Shown here: piece by piece, positions 32,992 to 43,737 of the stretch
How positions within the stretch are numbered: position 1 is the first letter of the stretch
Layout of the letters: each line of letters starts with the position of its first letter
Assembly: GCA_033296885.1 (NCBI GenBank)
Contig: MU863938.1
Coordinates: forward strand, 144,300 to 208,299
Reading direction: 5' to 3'
Length of the DNA: 64,000 nt
Source: Triangularia verruculosa
Taxonomy: Eukaryota > Ascomycota > Sordariomycetes > Sordariales > Podosporaceae
The notes under the pieces: model-generated
The model's database searches: none
What the model was told of the DNA's origin: nothing
The model's input: only the letters and a program-made list of their open reading frames with translations
Position numbers and translations under genes: made by a program

Positions 32992-33563
32992 ATCAAAATA
33001 TTTTCTGATGCCTACCCGGCAGTCTGTTCCTGTTGTGTTTGTTTGTGCTTGTGATGCCCCGTCTGTTGTGGTGACGCTCTGGCTCTTGGATTGGTTGATA
33101 TGACACCTGTGTGATGCACGTTCTTGAGAAACAGGCTCGAGGCTGCGAATTGGCTTCACATTCTACAACCCCCCAGAATCAAAAACGTTAGCGCAAACGG
33201 CAATCGTCAGCAGAATGAATAACGGTTTTAATCCTGGAGGGTTGTAGCCATGTGGGTTGGATTTGAAGTGCGCCTCAATAGATCGTGTTCAAAACTCAGG
33301 GGCCAGGGTGAACTCTAATCTTGTTAGGGGCCGTGAACCGAACAATACCCTCCCACCTTTGATATAACTGAGCACAGGAGACATTCATAGTAGTCTCATG
33401 GGGCGCCATCTGAAACTTCTCTGACTCTCGTCGGGATCAATATCCTCACCAACAAGAAATAAACACCGATGGCTCAAAACTTTCCTTGTCATTTAACCGC
33501 TACCTAACATACCTACCTAGGTACATACGCCAAGATCCTTATTCTCAATTGCAGCAGTCTTAC
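32992..33563. other. Convergent intergenic region
   Basis: 3' ends of the flavin hydroxylase and VOC genes face each other. Holds the inverted repeat at 33163-33247 and TAGGTA motifs at 33508-33526. Confidence 0.5.
33163..33247. repeat. 18-bp inverted repeat
   Basis: CTACAACCCCCCAGAATC at 33163-33180 and AATCCTGGAGGGTTGTAG at 33230-33247 are reverse complements with three mismatches (two C/T, one A/G). It lies between two convergent genes, so it may form a hairpin at their 3' ends or be the remnant of a small terminal-repeat element. Confidence 0.75.
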
Positions 33564-34178
33564 TCATGCCTCCACCGGCTTCTTGAAGTAAATTGTGTCC
33601 TCATAGCGACTCAGCCTCTGCCCAATAACCGGGCGTTTCTTCAAGACCCTCTCGTCCTCGCCGCTCTTGACACGGGCCAGCCACTCATCAATCTCAATAT
33701 CGACGCCGATCGGGTTGCTGGCGTACTCGGGGGTCTTCATGAACTCAATGGCTTCCTCAGCCGTGTCGAAATTGTTGACTTGCATCTCAAACTCGTTCCC
33801 ATCTGGATCGAGGTAGTACATGGATGTGCTCATGCCGTGGTTGACAGGCCAGTGGGGGAGGATGCCACGGGCCTTCTTTTGCTCGTAGCTGGTAGCCAGG
33901 TCCTTGAGAGAGTTGAGTGTGAAGGCGATGTGGTAGACTGTCGCTGCTCTGGGACGCTTGTCGGCTGGGATCTGCTCGTGGCTGTCGTCTTGCACAATGA
34001 CCATCCTGTGATGCTCCTCGTCCCACTGGATGAAACTGGCCTTGGCATTTCGGAGTACCTCGTGCCCACCGAAGAAGTCGAGGTGCCACTTGACCATGGC
34101 GTCAAACTTGTCTGGGGTGGTGCGGATACCGAAGTGGCCGATGGAGGCCGGGCTGATGAGCTTCTCCGAGTTCGCCAT
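33564..34178 (-). CDS. VOC-family extradiol-type dioxygenase
   Basis: 204 aa, single exon. Vicinal-oxygen-chelate fold with the 2-His-1-carboxylate Fe(II) set of extradiol dioxygenases: His in IGHFGIRT, His in VYHIAFTL and Glu in GNEFEMQVNNF. These match the type I (BphC-like) one-domain enzymes. The second His block HGMSTSMYYLDPDGNEFE is the usual active-site strand. Extradiol enzymes open catechol or related diol rings next to the hydroxyls. Position between the flavin hydroxylase and the esterase in the catabolic cluster fits a ring-cleavage role. Substrate unknown; glyoxalase or bleomycin-resistance folds share the scaffold, but the iron triad argues for a dioxygenase. Confidence 0.85.
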   Translation of the reverse strand: MANSEKLISPASIGHFGIRTTPDKFDAMVKWHLDFFGGHEVLRNAKASFIQWDEEHHRMVIVQDDSHEQIPADKRPRAATVYHIAFTLNSLKDLATSYEQKKARGILPHWPVNHGMSTSMYYLDPDGNEFEMQVNNFDTAEEAIEFMKTPEYASNPIGVDIEIDEWLARVKSGEDERVLKKRPVIGQRLSRYEDTIYFKKPVEA

Positions 34179-34588
34179 GATGATGAATGGGGTGGTGATT
34201 TAGCTGAATGGGTCGCAAGCCGGGATGATTGTGTGATTCAGGTTGTCAATGGTGAACTTTGAATGTGATCATCTGCCATCTTCAAACACGCACGAGACTC
34301 CTCATCTTATCAAATCAATAGTTGACCGCGGTGTGCCAAGGTGGATTAGTCGTCATCTCTTCGACGAATGTGGAGTGCGGCGATAAGGCGGGCGTCTTGA
34401 CAGTTGGTGTTGTGAAGCCCGCAAACATCCGCCACAAGCTGTCATGAGGTCCCCGATCTATTGCTGTGAGCAAGATATGACTGCCATGTGATGATGATAT
34501 TGAGGCGAAGTGTTGCTTCCAAGTCTTGAAGCCGTCACTCCAAAGGCACACATCCAGCGTCATCCTCCTTGGTCAACAATTTGTCATC
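34179..34588. other. Shared divergent promoter of VOC and esterase genes
   Basis: About 410 bp between the two divergent starts. No gene seen. It may coordinate both cluster genes. Confidence 0.45.
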
Positions 34589-36312
34589 ATGCTCCAACAG
34601 AGCGCTATTCTCCAACACCCAACCGTGGGACCCATCCGCGGGGTGAAGAAAGTCGATGGTGTTACACAGTTCCTCGGTGTTCAATATGCGACTCTGAAAG
34701 ATCGGTTCTCGCGCGCAGAGCTTTTGAAGTCATACCCGTCAGACCACCCCCGACTTCGGTATGGTGTTTTCGACGCCACGACTATCGCAGCCATCCCACT
34801 GTCGCCTGCAGATGGCTGTGCATGGGAGCACAAATTAATCCAACAGTCATTGGAATCTCCAAGCTTTGAACAGTCAGACACCGAGTGTCTCACACTCAAC
34901 ATTGCTGTCCCTGATCTTCAGGCTGACGGCCCAGAATGGCCAGTTTTGGCTCTGGTGCATGGAGGTGCTTTTGCCACGGGGAGCAGTTCCTACCCTCAGT
35001 ATGATCTCGCTCGTATTGTTAAGATGAGCGTCAAGATCGGCAAGCCGATTATTGCTGTTGGAATCAAGTGAGTATCCGTTAATTACCGTAGAAATTTGCC
35101 TTGATATCAGGTGGCTGACAATGCTTCAGCTACCGCCTGGGCGTCCCTGGCTTCCTGCACTCTTCAGCCATGAAGGCGGCAGGTTACAAGCCAAACAATG
35201 GTCTCGATGATCAGAGACAAGGGTTGCTGTGGATAAAGCACCACATTGCAGGCTTTGGTGGTGACCCCCATCGTGTCACCTACATTGGTGAAAGCTCTGG
35301 GGCGGCATCTGGAACCTTCCATCTGCACTCCAAAGAGCCTTTGTTCAGCCAATTGATCTCGATGAGTGGCTCTTCGTTGGTGAAAGCCAAACAGCCAGAG
35401 CTTGCCGAGAGGTCGTTCAAGACCGCCCTGCAGCTTCTCAATGTCTCGGAGACAGAGGAGACGGCCCAGATTCAGTGTCTTTTGGAGGTGCCCATGGAGG
35501 ATATCAGGGAGAAGGTTGGGCGCAAAGTGCCAATGGCACCCATTGTTGATGGAGACCTGGTTCCCAGAACGACGTCCTATGCGCTGATGGCCGACACGGC
35601 GCAGACAACAGAGCTGTTCCCAGGGATGAAATGGTGCAAGCGGATCATGTTTGGTGATTGCCAGATGGATGGCAATGCATATGGGCCACGTGTGGGAGCG
35701 AGACAGGACATCCTCCCAAGGACTCTGGCGACTTTCTTAGCCACCACTCTTGACCCCGTTGACCCAGCTCTGGCACCCACAATCGTCTCTGGGTACGGAC
35801 TCGACACTGCTGCTACCGTGAATTCGCAAGAGTCTCTCAAGGCTTGTTTGGATCTTGCCACGGGTATTTGCTTTGGGCTTGGCGCGAGGACATTTGTCAG
35901 ATCGTGGTCTCAGGCAGGACTGGAGGCTTTCCTATACCACTTCAACGTTCCAAATCCATGGGACGGGCCTTGGAAGGGTTACGCGGCTCACATTCTCGAC
36001 ATTGCCTTTGTTCTCCAGAACTACCAAGAAAAGCTCCCCGCAGGTCAACAAAAGGCTGCCAAAAAGCAGACCGAGGATGCTATCTCTTTCATCTATGGCG
36101 AGGTTCCTTGGCCAGCGTACAAGATTGGCGCGCAGGAGGGCGCCATGGTGTATTTTGCGCGGGAACAAAGCAGCGAGGACGAGTCTCGATATGTGCCTGG
36201 TGAGATAACGGAGGAGACCGGAAGGCGGGACATCCTGCAAAAGATCATGACGCAAGAGGTGTTTGACAAGGTCATGGACGCTTGGGATCTCTTCATGAAG
36301 GGTCCAAAATAG
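34589..36312 (+). CDS. Carboxylesterase type B
   Basis: Exons 34589-35067 and 35130-36312; 553 aa. The intron (62 nt) restores INYRLGVPGFLHS. The start at 34589 (MLQQSAILQH) is preferred over an in-frame ATG 63 nt upstream because the latter adds an uncharacteristic leader. Alpha/beta-hydrolase marks: oxyanion-hole LVHGGAFATGSS, then NYRLGVPGF, nucleophile elbow GESSGA (Ser about 215) and a catalytic His in the YAAHILDIAFVL block near residue 450. The usual acidic partner lies in the middle part. There is no signal peptide, so the enzyme is probably intracellular, hydrolysing aromatic or aliphatic esters. In the cluster it may release the aromatic acid from an ester substrate. Confidence 0.88.
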
Positions 36313-36685
36313 AATAGTCGTAGTTTAGTTTTCTCATTGCCCATCAAACCATCAAACTTCCAACCATCAAACTTCCACCGTCGAGTTTTTAGACCCCTCA
36401 CGCTCCGCATATGCTGCCCACAGTGGTCGGAGAAAAGCCCCAGCTTGCGGGCTTGCCTTGTCCGCCGACCAGGTTACCCCTCACACCAGCGAGCCAGTGC
36501 CCACTTGGTCGGGCATTCAAGCGCCGGGCCCCGATGATTTCCCCAGTTTGCCCAATCTTTCTCCTTTTCCCCGCATTTTGGGGCCTTGGCCAGCGACATT
36601 TCTAGCAGTACTGCTAGGTTTGCAAGCCCCCGAGAAGCAGTTCCTGGTTGACACATCCATCCATCCACCTTTAAACCCGAGAAAT
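36313..36685. other. Intergenic, upstream of the Zn2Cys6 gene
   Basis: No gene seen. Confidence 0.4.
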
Positions 36686-39326
36686 ATGGCGGAGCCACTC
36701 ACCTCTGTATCCAAACGCGGTCGCTCCAACGCTTCTGGCACTGACAATTCAGGTCCAGCGCCCAAGAGGCCTGCAGTGCGCAAACGGGCTCCATTGGCAT
36801 GCGAAGAGTGCCGCACACGAAAGCGCCGCTGCGATGGGGCCCTGCCGTACTGCTCTGGCTGCAAGAAGCGTTTATCTCGGTGCGTTTACTTGGCTGATAT
36901 TCAAGAAAAGGCTTGGCAGAATGAGTAAGTGCCCACCACTGAAGATTATCCACTGCCCAGTGGGCGATGGTCAGGTAATTGACTTGCTATCTAGTATGAT
37001 TCGCTCGTTAAGGTCGCAATTGAAGGAGCTCGAGGACCAGGCGCAGCCGGGGGATCAGGGGCGTGACAATGATTCTTTGAATGTCCAAGATGAAATCGTC
37101 ATTCCAGATCAACCGCCTCCCAACACAGGAGTGACCGTCGAGTCAAGCAATGTGTCGCACCACAACGACAGCAATGCGCAACAAGCAATACCGGTTCCAT
37201 CGAATCCAACTTCTTGTACGGCGGAACAGCCATTGGAACCAGCCCTGGGCGCAGACAAACCTCCATCGTGGGTTAGTCCTCTCAGCCCATACGGTGGGAG
37301 CTCCTCGGGAGCGTCGGCAGGACGACTTGAACCCATTGGCGTCGAGAGGTTGATGAGGCCGATAGACCAAGTGATCAGGATCGGTGCTAGGGCTTCAGCC
37401 AGTCCATCAAGTGGAAACCCTGCTCCTCCCGCTCCCCACAGATGCTGCTGTGACCGCCTGCTCGGAGTTGGTGCTGCCACATGGTCCCTTCCACTTCGCC
37501 GGCATGCCGACGAGCTCGTGGAGTTATACTTTCACCGCGTTCACCGGTCATACCCTATTTTGCATGAGCCTACCTTCAGATCGCAATACCGACAATTATG
37601 GGAACCATCACAACCGAATGCAGGTCACTGCTCCGGATTGTGAAGACAAAAAAGCCTGCTTAGAACATTTCCGGCAACAATCAACGCCCTTTTTGCACTA
37701 GCCTCTTGGTTTGCTCCTGGACCAAGTACCGAAGAAAACAAGGCTCGCGCCAGCAGCTTCTTCAGCATGACTCAAAAGTTCGACCTGCTCGAGATCATTG
37801 ACGAGGAAGTCGGCATCGAGTCTGTTCAGCTGCTTCTGCTCATGGGCTTCTATCTCCAGAGCACAGAACGATTCTCAAAGTGTTGGAACATCACTGGTCT
37901 GGCTATCAGGATGGCACAGAATATGAGTCTGCATCTGACTCCACACGATGCTCGAAGGAAAGGGCTGCTGCTAAGTTGTCCCAGTCAGCTGGAAGAAGAG
38001 ATGCGAGTTCGAGTGTGGTATGGCTGCGTGCTTCTGGATCGGGAAATTTCGATGTCCTTCGGAAGGCCACTCATGATATCGGGAGGTGATCAGTTGAGAC
38101 TCCCGGAGGCGATTGATGACGAGCACCTGTCCGGGGAAGATGGAGACAAACGGAATACCCAGCCAAGCAACTGCCCCAGTCAAATCTCAGCGTATATCGA
38201 AACCATCAAACTATATAAATTCCTCGGCCAAGTATTAGACAGAGAAGACGATGGTGGCGATGACTCAGGCAACTACTCCGACATACAGGCCTTGTTGGAT
38301 CTCGATACCAGGATCATGGAATGGCGAGATGGGCTCCCCGGACACCTTCAGTATGAACCGACGCTTGAAAATGGACAAGATCACGCCTCGACTCCAGGAA
38401 GCCTTTCAGCACAGGACTTCTCTGGGCAGGCGAGACGCCTCTACACGCGGTTTCTACATGTCAGGGTTCTCATTTTGAGGCCGGCACTCGAACAGTTCTT
38501 CCAGAAGCAACGACAACACACCGTACCCGGTCCTGCCGCCAGAGGCAGCGTGGCTGGCGTTGCGAGGGTCCAGGACCTCATGTTGTCAGATATTGCGGCG
38601 CAGTGCGTGTTGTCTGCAGATTCACTCGTGAAGTGCCTGGACACCCACATTCGCAGCCAAAGCCTTGCTGCTTGGTGGTACAACATCAGCTGTAAGTTTC
38701 ATGTTGCCTACCACGGACAAAACACAAGCACTTTTGACCCGAGACCGGAAGCTAACAGATACATAGACCTTCACACTTGCGGCAGCACCCTGTTGATGGG
38801 CCAGTTGTGCTCCTTTAATGAATCAATCGTGACGAGGGAGTCACTCTCCGCCAGCTGGGAACTGTGCCTTCGATGTCTCTCACGGTACACAGGATTGAGC
38901 AGCATCGCCAGCAAATCGTTTCACCTACTGCAAGAGAGCTCGAAACGCCTTCTCCCAGAAAAACTGGCTTCGCAGCCACAGACACCCTCTTTCCCTGTTA
39001 TCACCGCCACGGCGCAGGTTCCTGAGCCGGGCTCAAGAACTCAGGTTGGCCAGCCCATGACACCTTCGACGTCAACGGAGGCCGGCGCATATATGCAGTA
39101 CTCAAGTCTTCTTCTGGCTCCGCACAGGATTTACGCCTGTCCTGAACCGACAACGCCCAACGGCCACCTGTTGCCATCAGCAGTTGACCCCCTGCTGGCA
39201 GGAACCACAGACATAATGATGAACGACGGTGGTTTTGAGAACGTGCCAGAGTTTTGGGAAACTCCTTTCCTGTCTCAGTTGGAGTTCTATCAGCCTCATG
39301 ATTTCAATTTTTCCCAACTCGAGTAA
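36686..39326 (+). pseudogene. Zn2Cys6 transcription factor with premature stop
   Basis: Exons 36686-36924, 36995-38691 and 38767-39326; full frame about 830 codons. The third intron boundary (38692-38766, 75 nt) is in frame and stop-free. The zinc cluster is complete: Cys39, 42, 49, 56, 59, 66 in C-X2-C-X6-C-X6-C-X2-C-X6-C spacing. The fungal_trans middle domain follows (YFHRVHRSYPILHEPTF, then LALLL-like helices with a WWYNISY block). In codon 296 there is a TGA (37641-37643) in exactly the place where the family carries Trp: CSGL-stop-RQKSLLRTFPATINALFALAS. The same frame continues without other damage for 535 codons. A 40-nt intron could not remove it in frame. A one-base TGG to TGA change is the simplest reading. 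A 295-aa zinc-cluster fragment without the middle domain is expected. Confidence 0.85.
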
Positions 39327-39427
39327 TGTAGCACAACAGGACAATATGTTATGATGACACGAAACACACTGTACAATTAGCGCCCATAATAACCCTAACA
39401 ATCTATGAAAGAAACACCCCAACAACT

Positions 39428-40938
39428 TCAAACTTCAAGCACGATCTGGCTCAACCCAAGAAGTGTCTCACACTCTTTAACACTGTCACTCTGGAGCTCG
39501 TCATACAAGTCAATCTCGCTTGGGATCGTGCGCCCAAGCAGTTCCTCAAGCTGCACACGACTCCTCTTGCTCTCCTCTTCCGTCCTCTGAAGCTTCCTCT
39601 CATGCCCGCCGTCCTTTTCTCCGCCCAGGTTAGAAGTGAAGATACCCGCCGCTGAAAAAGGCAGGAAGTCCTCGTATGTGATTGGCTCACAGCTCGCAAC
39701 CCCCTCCTTCAACAGCGTATCCATGTGGACTGACCCTTTCCAGTTGTGTCCACCGGCCATCTTATCCTCAGCTACACGATAGCGGAAATATACTAGCTCT
39801 TCCTTCCTGAGAGTTTCCCAGTCATCGGGGTACTCAGCAAACACCTCCTTCAACACCGCGTCAGCGTCCTTGTCCTCCCTCTCGCTCTTCCTGACAGCCT
39901 TGGCAAGCAACGTGTCGTACAGTTCCCTTCCTTTTCTTGTAACTGCAGCCCCGCGTTGCTCCACCTCTCCAAACCTGGCAGTATGAGTGCCATCAACGCC
40001 CTGTTCCGCTCCACCGGCAAAAATGACCCTCTCTTCCAAGGCCTTGAAGCTCGTTTGCCGGAGCAGGATCTCGCATTTCCTCCGAGGCGGTCCTTCGATG
40101 CACTCTTTCGCGGGGAGACCCTGTGCGATCATCTCTGCTTGGACCGCGTCAATGTCCAGAGTTCGAGGGGTGAGGTGGTTGATGTGTGCAGAGGGGAAGC
40201 AGACAATATCCGCCACCATGGGGTGCTCTGTCTTCAGGGTGAGGTACGTCTCCAACGGGACCGACGACCGGGAGTGCCATTTGAAGATCTTGAGGGACTC
40301 GGTGATCAAAGAGTCGGCGTCTTGGGTGGTGAGCTTGACCGAGTCGGGAGTAGTGGTCTCGGCATGGTCAATCAGCTCGACCAGCTTTGCGGAGAAGAGC
40401 TGTCTGGTTGAGAGGATGGAGGTGGCCATCTCCCTGACGGCCGGGGAGGAGATGAGCTTCGGTCTCAAGACGGTGGTGAAAACTCGGAAGGGGTTCTTTC
40501 GTAGGGACTCCTCTGTTCTGGGGCGGAAGGCGGTGCCGTGGAGAGGGAAGCCGACCATCTTCAGATCATAGTAGCCGACGGGGTACATGCCCATGAGAGC
40601 GAAGAGGCGGCCGATCATGCGCATTTCTTGCTGGGTCCCTAGTCTGATTGCTCCATGGCGTTCGAGCTGGAAGCGAGAGGGGAGGTCGCTGAGGCTTTGT
40701 CCCCGGCTTTGGAGGATGCTGGTATCGACATTGTTCACCAAGTCAACTAACTTGCCGTAGAGGGGGACTTCAGCCCTGTACATATCCGAGAGAGCCCGTA
40801 CGAAGCGAGTCCGGAGGTGGTCTGGATCCCATCTGTTTCATACGGTCAGTGGCTGCCGCCACGGTTGAGGGAAGTGACGACGTACGGTGTTGGCTCCTCA
40901 TGATGGACAGTTTCGCTGGGTGGAATAGCTGAAGGCAT
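39428..40938 (-). CDS. HglS-type 2-oxoadipate dioxygenase/decarboxylase (DUF1338)
   Basis: Exons 40938-40886 and 40832-39428; 485 aa. The 53-nt intron joins PTPWDPDHLRTRFVRALSDMY. The VOC-like catalytic core shows FKWHSRSSVPLETYLTL, the HINHLTPRTLDID block and several His residues that form the iron site in bacterial HglS and plant FLO7-like homologues. HglS converts 2-oxoadipate to D-2-hydroxyglutarate in lysine breakdown. Fungal paralogues are uncharacterised. It is convergent with the Zn2Cys6 gene and sits inside the aromatic cluster, so it may act on a ring-derived 2-oxo-dicarboxylate rather than lysine-derived 2-oxoadipate. That substrate shift is my inference. Confidence 0.85.
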
Positions 40939-42001
40939 TGTGTATGTGCAAGGTGAATTTCGTTATGCTAACTTGTGGATTGGTATCAACATGAACACAG
41001 GGAACTGCAGAGTAGATAAGGTGATTGAGACTGCTATCAAGAAGATAGCGGCTACATGACGAAACCTTGAACAACAAGGTCCGGCCTTTCCCGAAACGGC
41101 TTGCTGCGGTGAGCTGACCGTGAGCATATCGTGTTTCGGTGACATTGCTCTAGAAAGACGACTGGCCATGATAAGGTACGTACCACCCCTTAATGCACGC
41201 CAAGATCCGGTGTTTCCCCTGCGCAGGAGCCAGCGCTATCTCCGCACGGTTTGCCACGGCTCAAACCAAGCGGTGATGGTGCGGAACCAGGTATCCCGCC
41301 TTGTCACTAGAGCCACCAGGGCTGTTGTCTATCGCTGCTGACCAGCCATGTGACATGTGAGCAAGGAATCCCAGTGACGTGTGTCACGGTTACACCGCTC
41401 AAGCCGGTCAATCTTTTACCAAGTCTTTTGTCCATCAGGACATGTTCGTTGCTAGGCAACGTACCTAGGGTACCTAGGTACTCGAGCATCTGTCTAGCAT
41501 TTCTCACATACCTGTAATGTGGGTCATATATATGATGAGGCATTCGTGGCATTCAGATGGCTAGAACACCCGACATGTCTTGAAGCAACTTGCACTGTCC
41601 TTGAATGCCATGTGACTGACACTCTCGAAGATACCTAGGTACCTTAGGTATATCATTTACCTACCTTGTCTTCAACACCGGTATCAAATCCAACGCCTGC
41701 CAAATTTATTTCCACTCATTACCTAGCTCAGCTATGTTAAGCCAACACAAATTATCAGGTGCTCATGTTCTCTCTAATTACCTAGACGTCGGAAGGTTCT
41801 GTAAGTTCGGTCTGCAAACACGAGCATACCGTGGGCACCTAGACATAGTGGAATGTCTGTTCGGGTCTATCATGTCAAAATGTTGTATCCCATTAAAACC
41901 TTCAATTGCAACCCAACATTGTTTCAACGAGATGAGAAAGCGAAGCTACCTAAACTGTAGATTTGGAAAACACCTACAGTAGGTACCTATGTGACTCGAT
42001 C
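40939..42001. other. Intergenic with dense TAGGTACC motifs
   Basis: No supportable gene. Palindrome-rich motif copies occur at 41461-41481, 41633-41651 and 41979-41990, all variants of TACCTAGGTACC. Confidence 0.5.
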
Positions 42002-42793
42002 TTATCCCTCAACAAGCCACTCCTTGAACCAAGTAACCGCCGCTCTCCGTGCCCTCTCAAGCCCCTTGATCTCCGCTGGATCTTCACGGTTCCCTCTGAT
42101 AGAGAAGCCATGTGACAAGCCAGGAAAGTACTGGTAGTCGAAAGGCACGCCAATCTTGGGAATCTCAGTCACGGCATGAGTCTTGAGCTCCTCGGTGAAC
42201 TGAGGATCGATCTCTGGGGCGATAATCTGCGCCGGCACACCGACGTTGGAGATCTCATCTTTGGTGAGGAAGGTTGGGTGAGCAGCCGAGATACAGTCCA
42301 CAAGGGGGCTCTCGGACTTGGCGCCGAGTTGAAACACGGCCCAACCTCCATAGCAGAAGCCAATGGCGCCAATCTTGCTGTGCTGAGTGCGGAGGTGCTT
42401 CGCAAAAGCCACCATCTCTGGGCCACGGACAGCCTTGCTGTTTATCTCCATGAAATTGGGAAGGTTGAGCTTGTCCCATTCCGCAGGATTGTCGACCAGA
42501 TCTGCGGACAGCACAACGCCCCCATAGCTTTGTGATCATCAGCAAGTGAGCCCGGGAGTTGTTTGGGGGGAAGCCTACAAGTCAGGGACATAGACGGTCG
42601 CCCCAACCTCTGCTGCGTAGCTATCTGCCAGCAATCTTGTATTGCCAAACGTCCAGCCATAGAGATCATGGATGACTATGATGGCAGCATCCGGGTTGGA
42701 GCCAGTGACATAGCATTTCTGACCATTCACTTCAGTCTCCTTGCCCTGAGGTTGACCGCCCCACTTGAATCCTTTCAAACAGCACTGGCTCAT
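42002..42793 (-). CDS. Dienelactone hydrolase family protein
   Basis: Exons 42793-42579 and 42527-42002; 246 aa. The 51-nt intron restores VPDFYGGVVLSADL. The alpha/beta-hydrolase has a Cys nucleophile in IGFCYGGW (about residue 130), the acid in APEIDPQF and the His in GLSHGFSIRG, the Cys-Asp-His set typical of dienelactone hydrolases. N-terminal GYVTGS-like and IHDLYGWTFGNTR blocks complete the fold. The class opens dienelactones from chlorocatechol or hydroxyquinol routes and related endocyclic esters. Position upstream of and divergent from the quinone oxidoreductase argues for a role in aromatic metabolism. No signal peptide. Confidence 0.9.
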
Positions 42794-43248
42794 GGTGATG
42801 GTGGAGAAAAACGTCGATGGGATGATGTCTTGACAGTGTCAGTACGTAGTTGGTGTTCTCAGAACTGGCTGTTGTGTCTCATCAGTAGAAAAGTGGACTC
42901 AGGAATGGGCTGCACATTTCTGGGCCTTGTTGTATTGCGCAGTGGAAAATAGCACCATGTTATCGCAACGCCTCGGCGACTTCGGACTTGTGCGGGCCCA
43001 CAATCAGACTGCCTCCGCTCTACCTCCGCCCCAGATCCGCGGCGATCCACTCGGGCAAGTGGGTCCCGAAGGTCGCCATGAGACCGGAGAGAGATGTAAT
43101 CGGCAAGGAAATCGATCTGTTTGCTGTGATGATGCTCATCTCACACGTTTTGTCCGAAATTTGTATTCTCACTTCACATCTTCAACCAAGCCTTACTTCA
43201 CATCTTTCATCACAACCCACTTGCTCGGCAGCAGCACAAACTAGCAAA
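42794..43248. other. Shared divergent promoter of DLH and quinone oxidoreductase
   Basis: 455 bp between the two starts. The ORFs crossing it are chance frames. Confidence 0.45.
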
Positions 43249-43737
43249 ATGTCTATTCCAGGAACTCAAAGAGCCGTTGTGGTGGAGAAAGTCGGAGGTC
43301 CAGAGGTCCTCGAGTACAGAACCGATTATGCCGTTTCACAAGCAGCTGAGGGGCAGGTGCTCGTCAAGAACGAGATCTCGGGCATCAACTACATCGACAC
43401 ATACTTCCGCACCGGCCTGTACCCATCACCAAAGCCTGAGGTTTTGGGCAGAGAAGCGGCCGGAACAGTGGTGGCCCTCGGTCCGAAGACTGAGGAGTTT
43501 GACTTGAAGGTCGGCGACAGAGTCATTTGGCTCGCGAATGCCGGTTATGCAGAGTACTCTGCCCTCCCAGCGGCCAAGACCCTAAAACTGCCAGATGCCG
43601 TTTCTTACGAGGATGCGACTGCCAGTTTTATGAGCGGTCTTACAGTGCTGGCCCTTGCCAAGGAGACATACACTGTTCTTTCCGGTCGAGGGAAATGTTT
43701 TGCCGTTTTCGGACTCGCTTATGGGGTGTCGCAATAA

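Noticed and set aside
37606..37660. Short intron removing the TGA in the Zn2Cys6 gene
   Set aside because: The only GT-AG pair gives a 40-nt, out-of-phase intron and would delete conserved residues on both sides.
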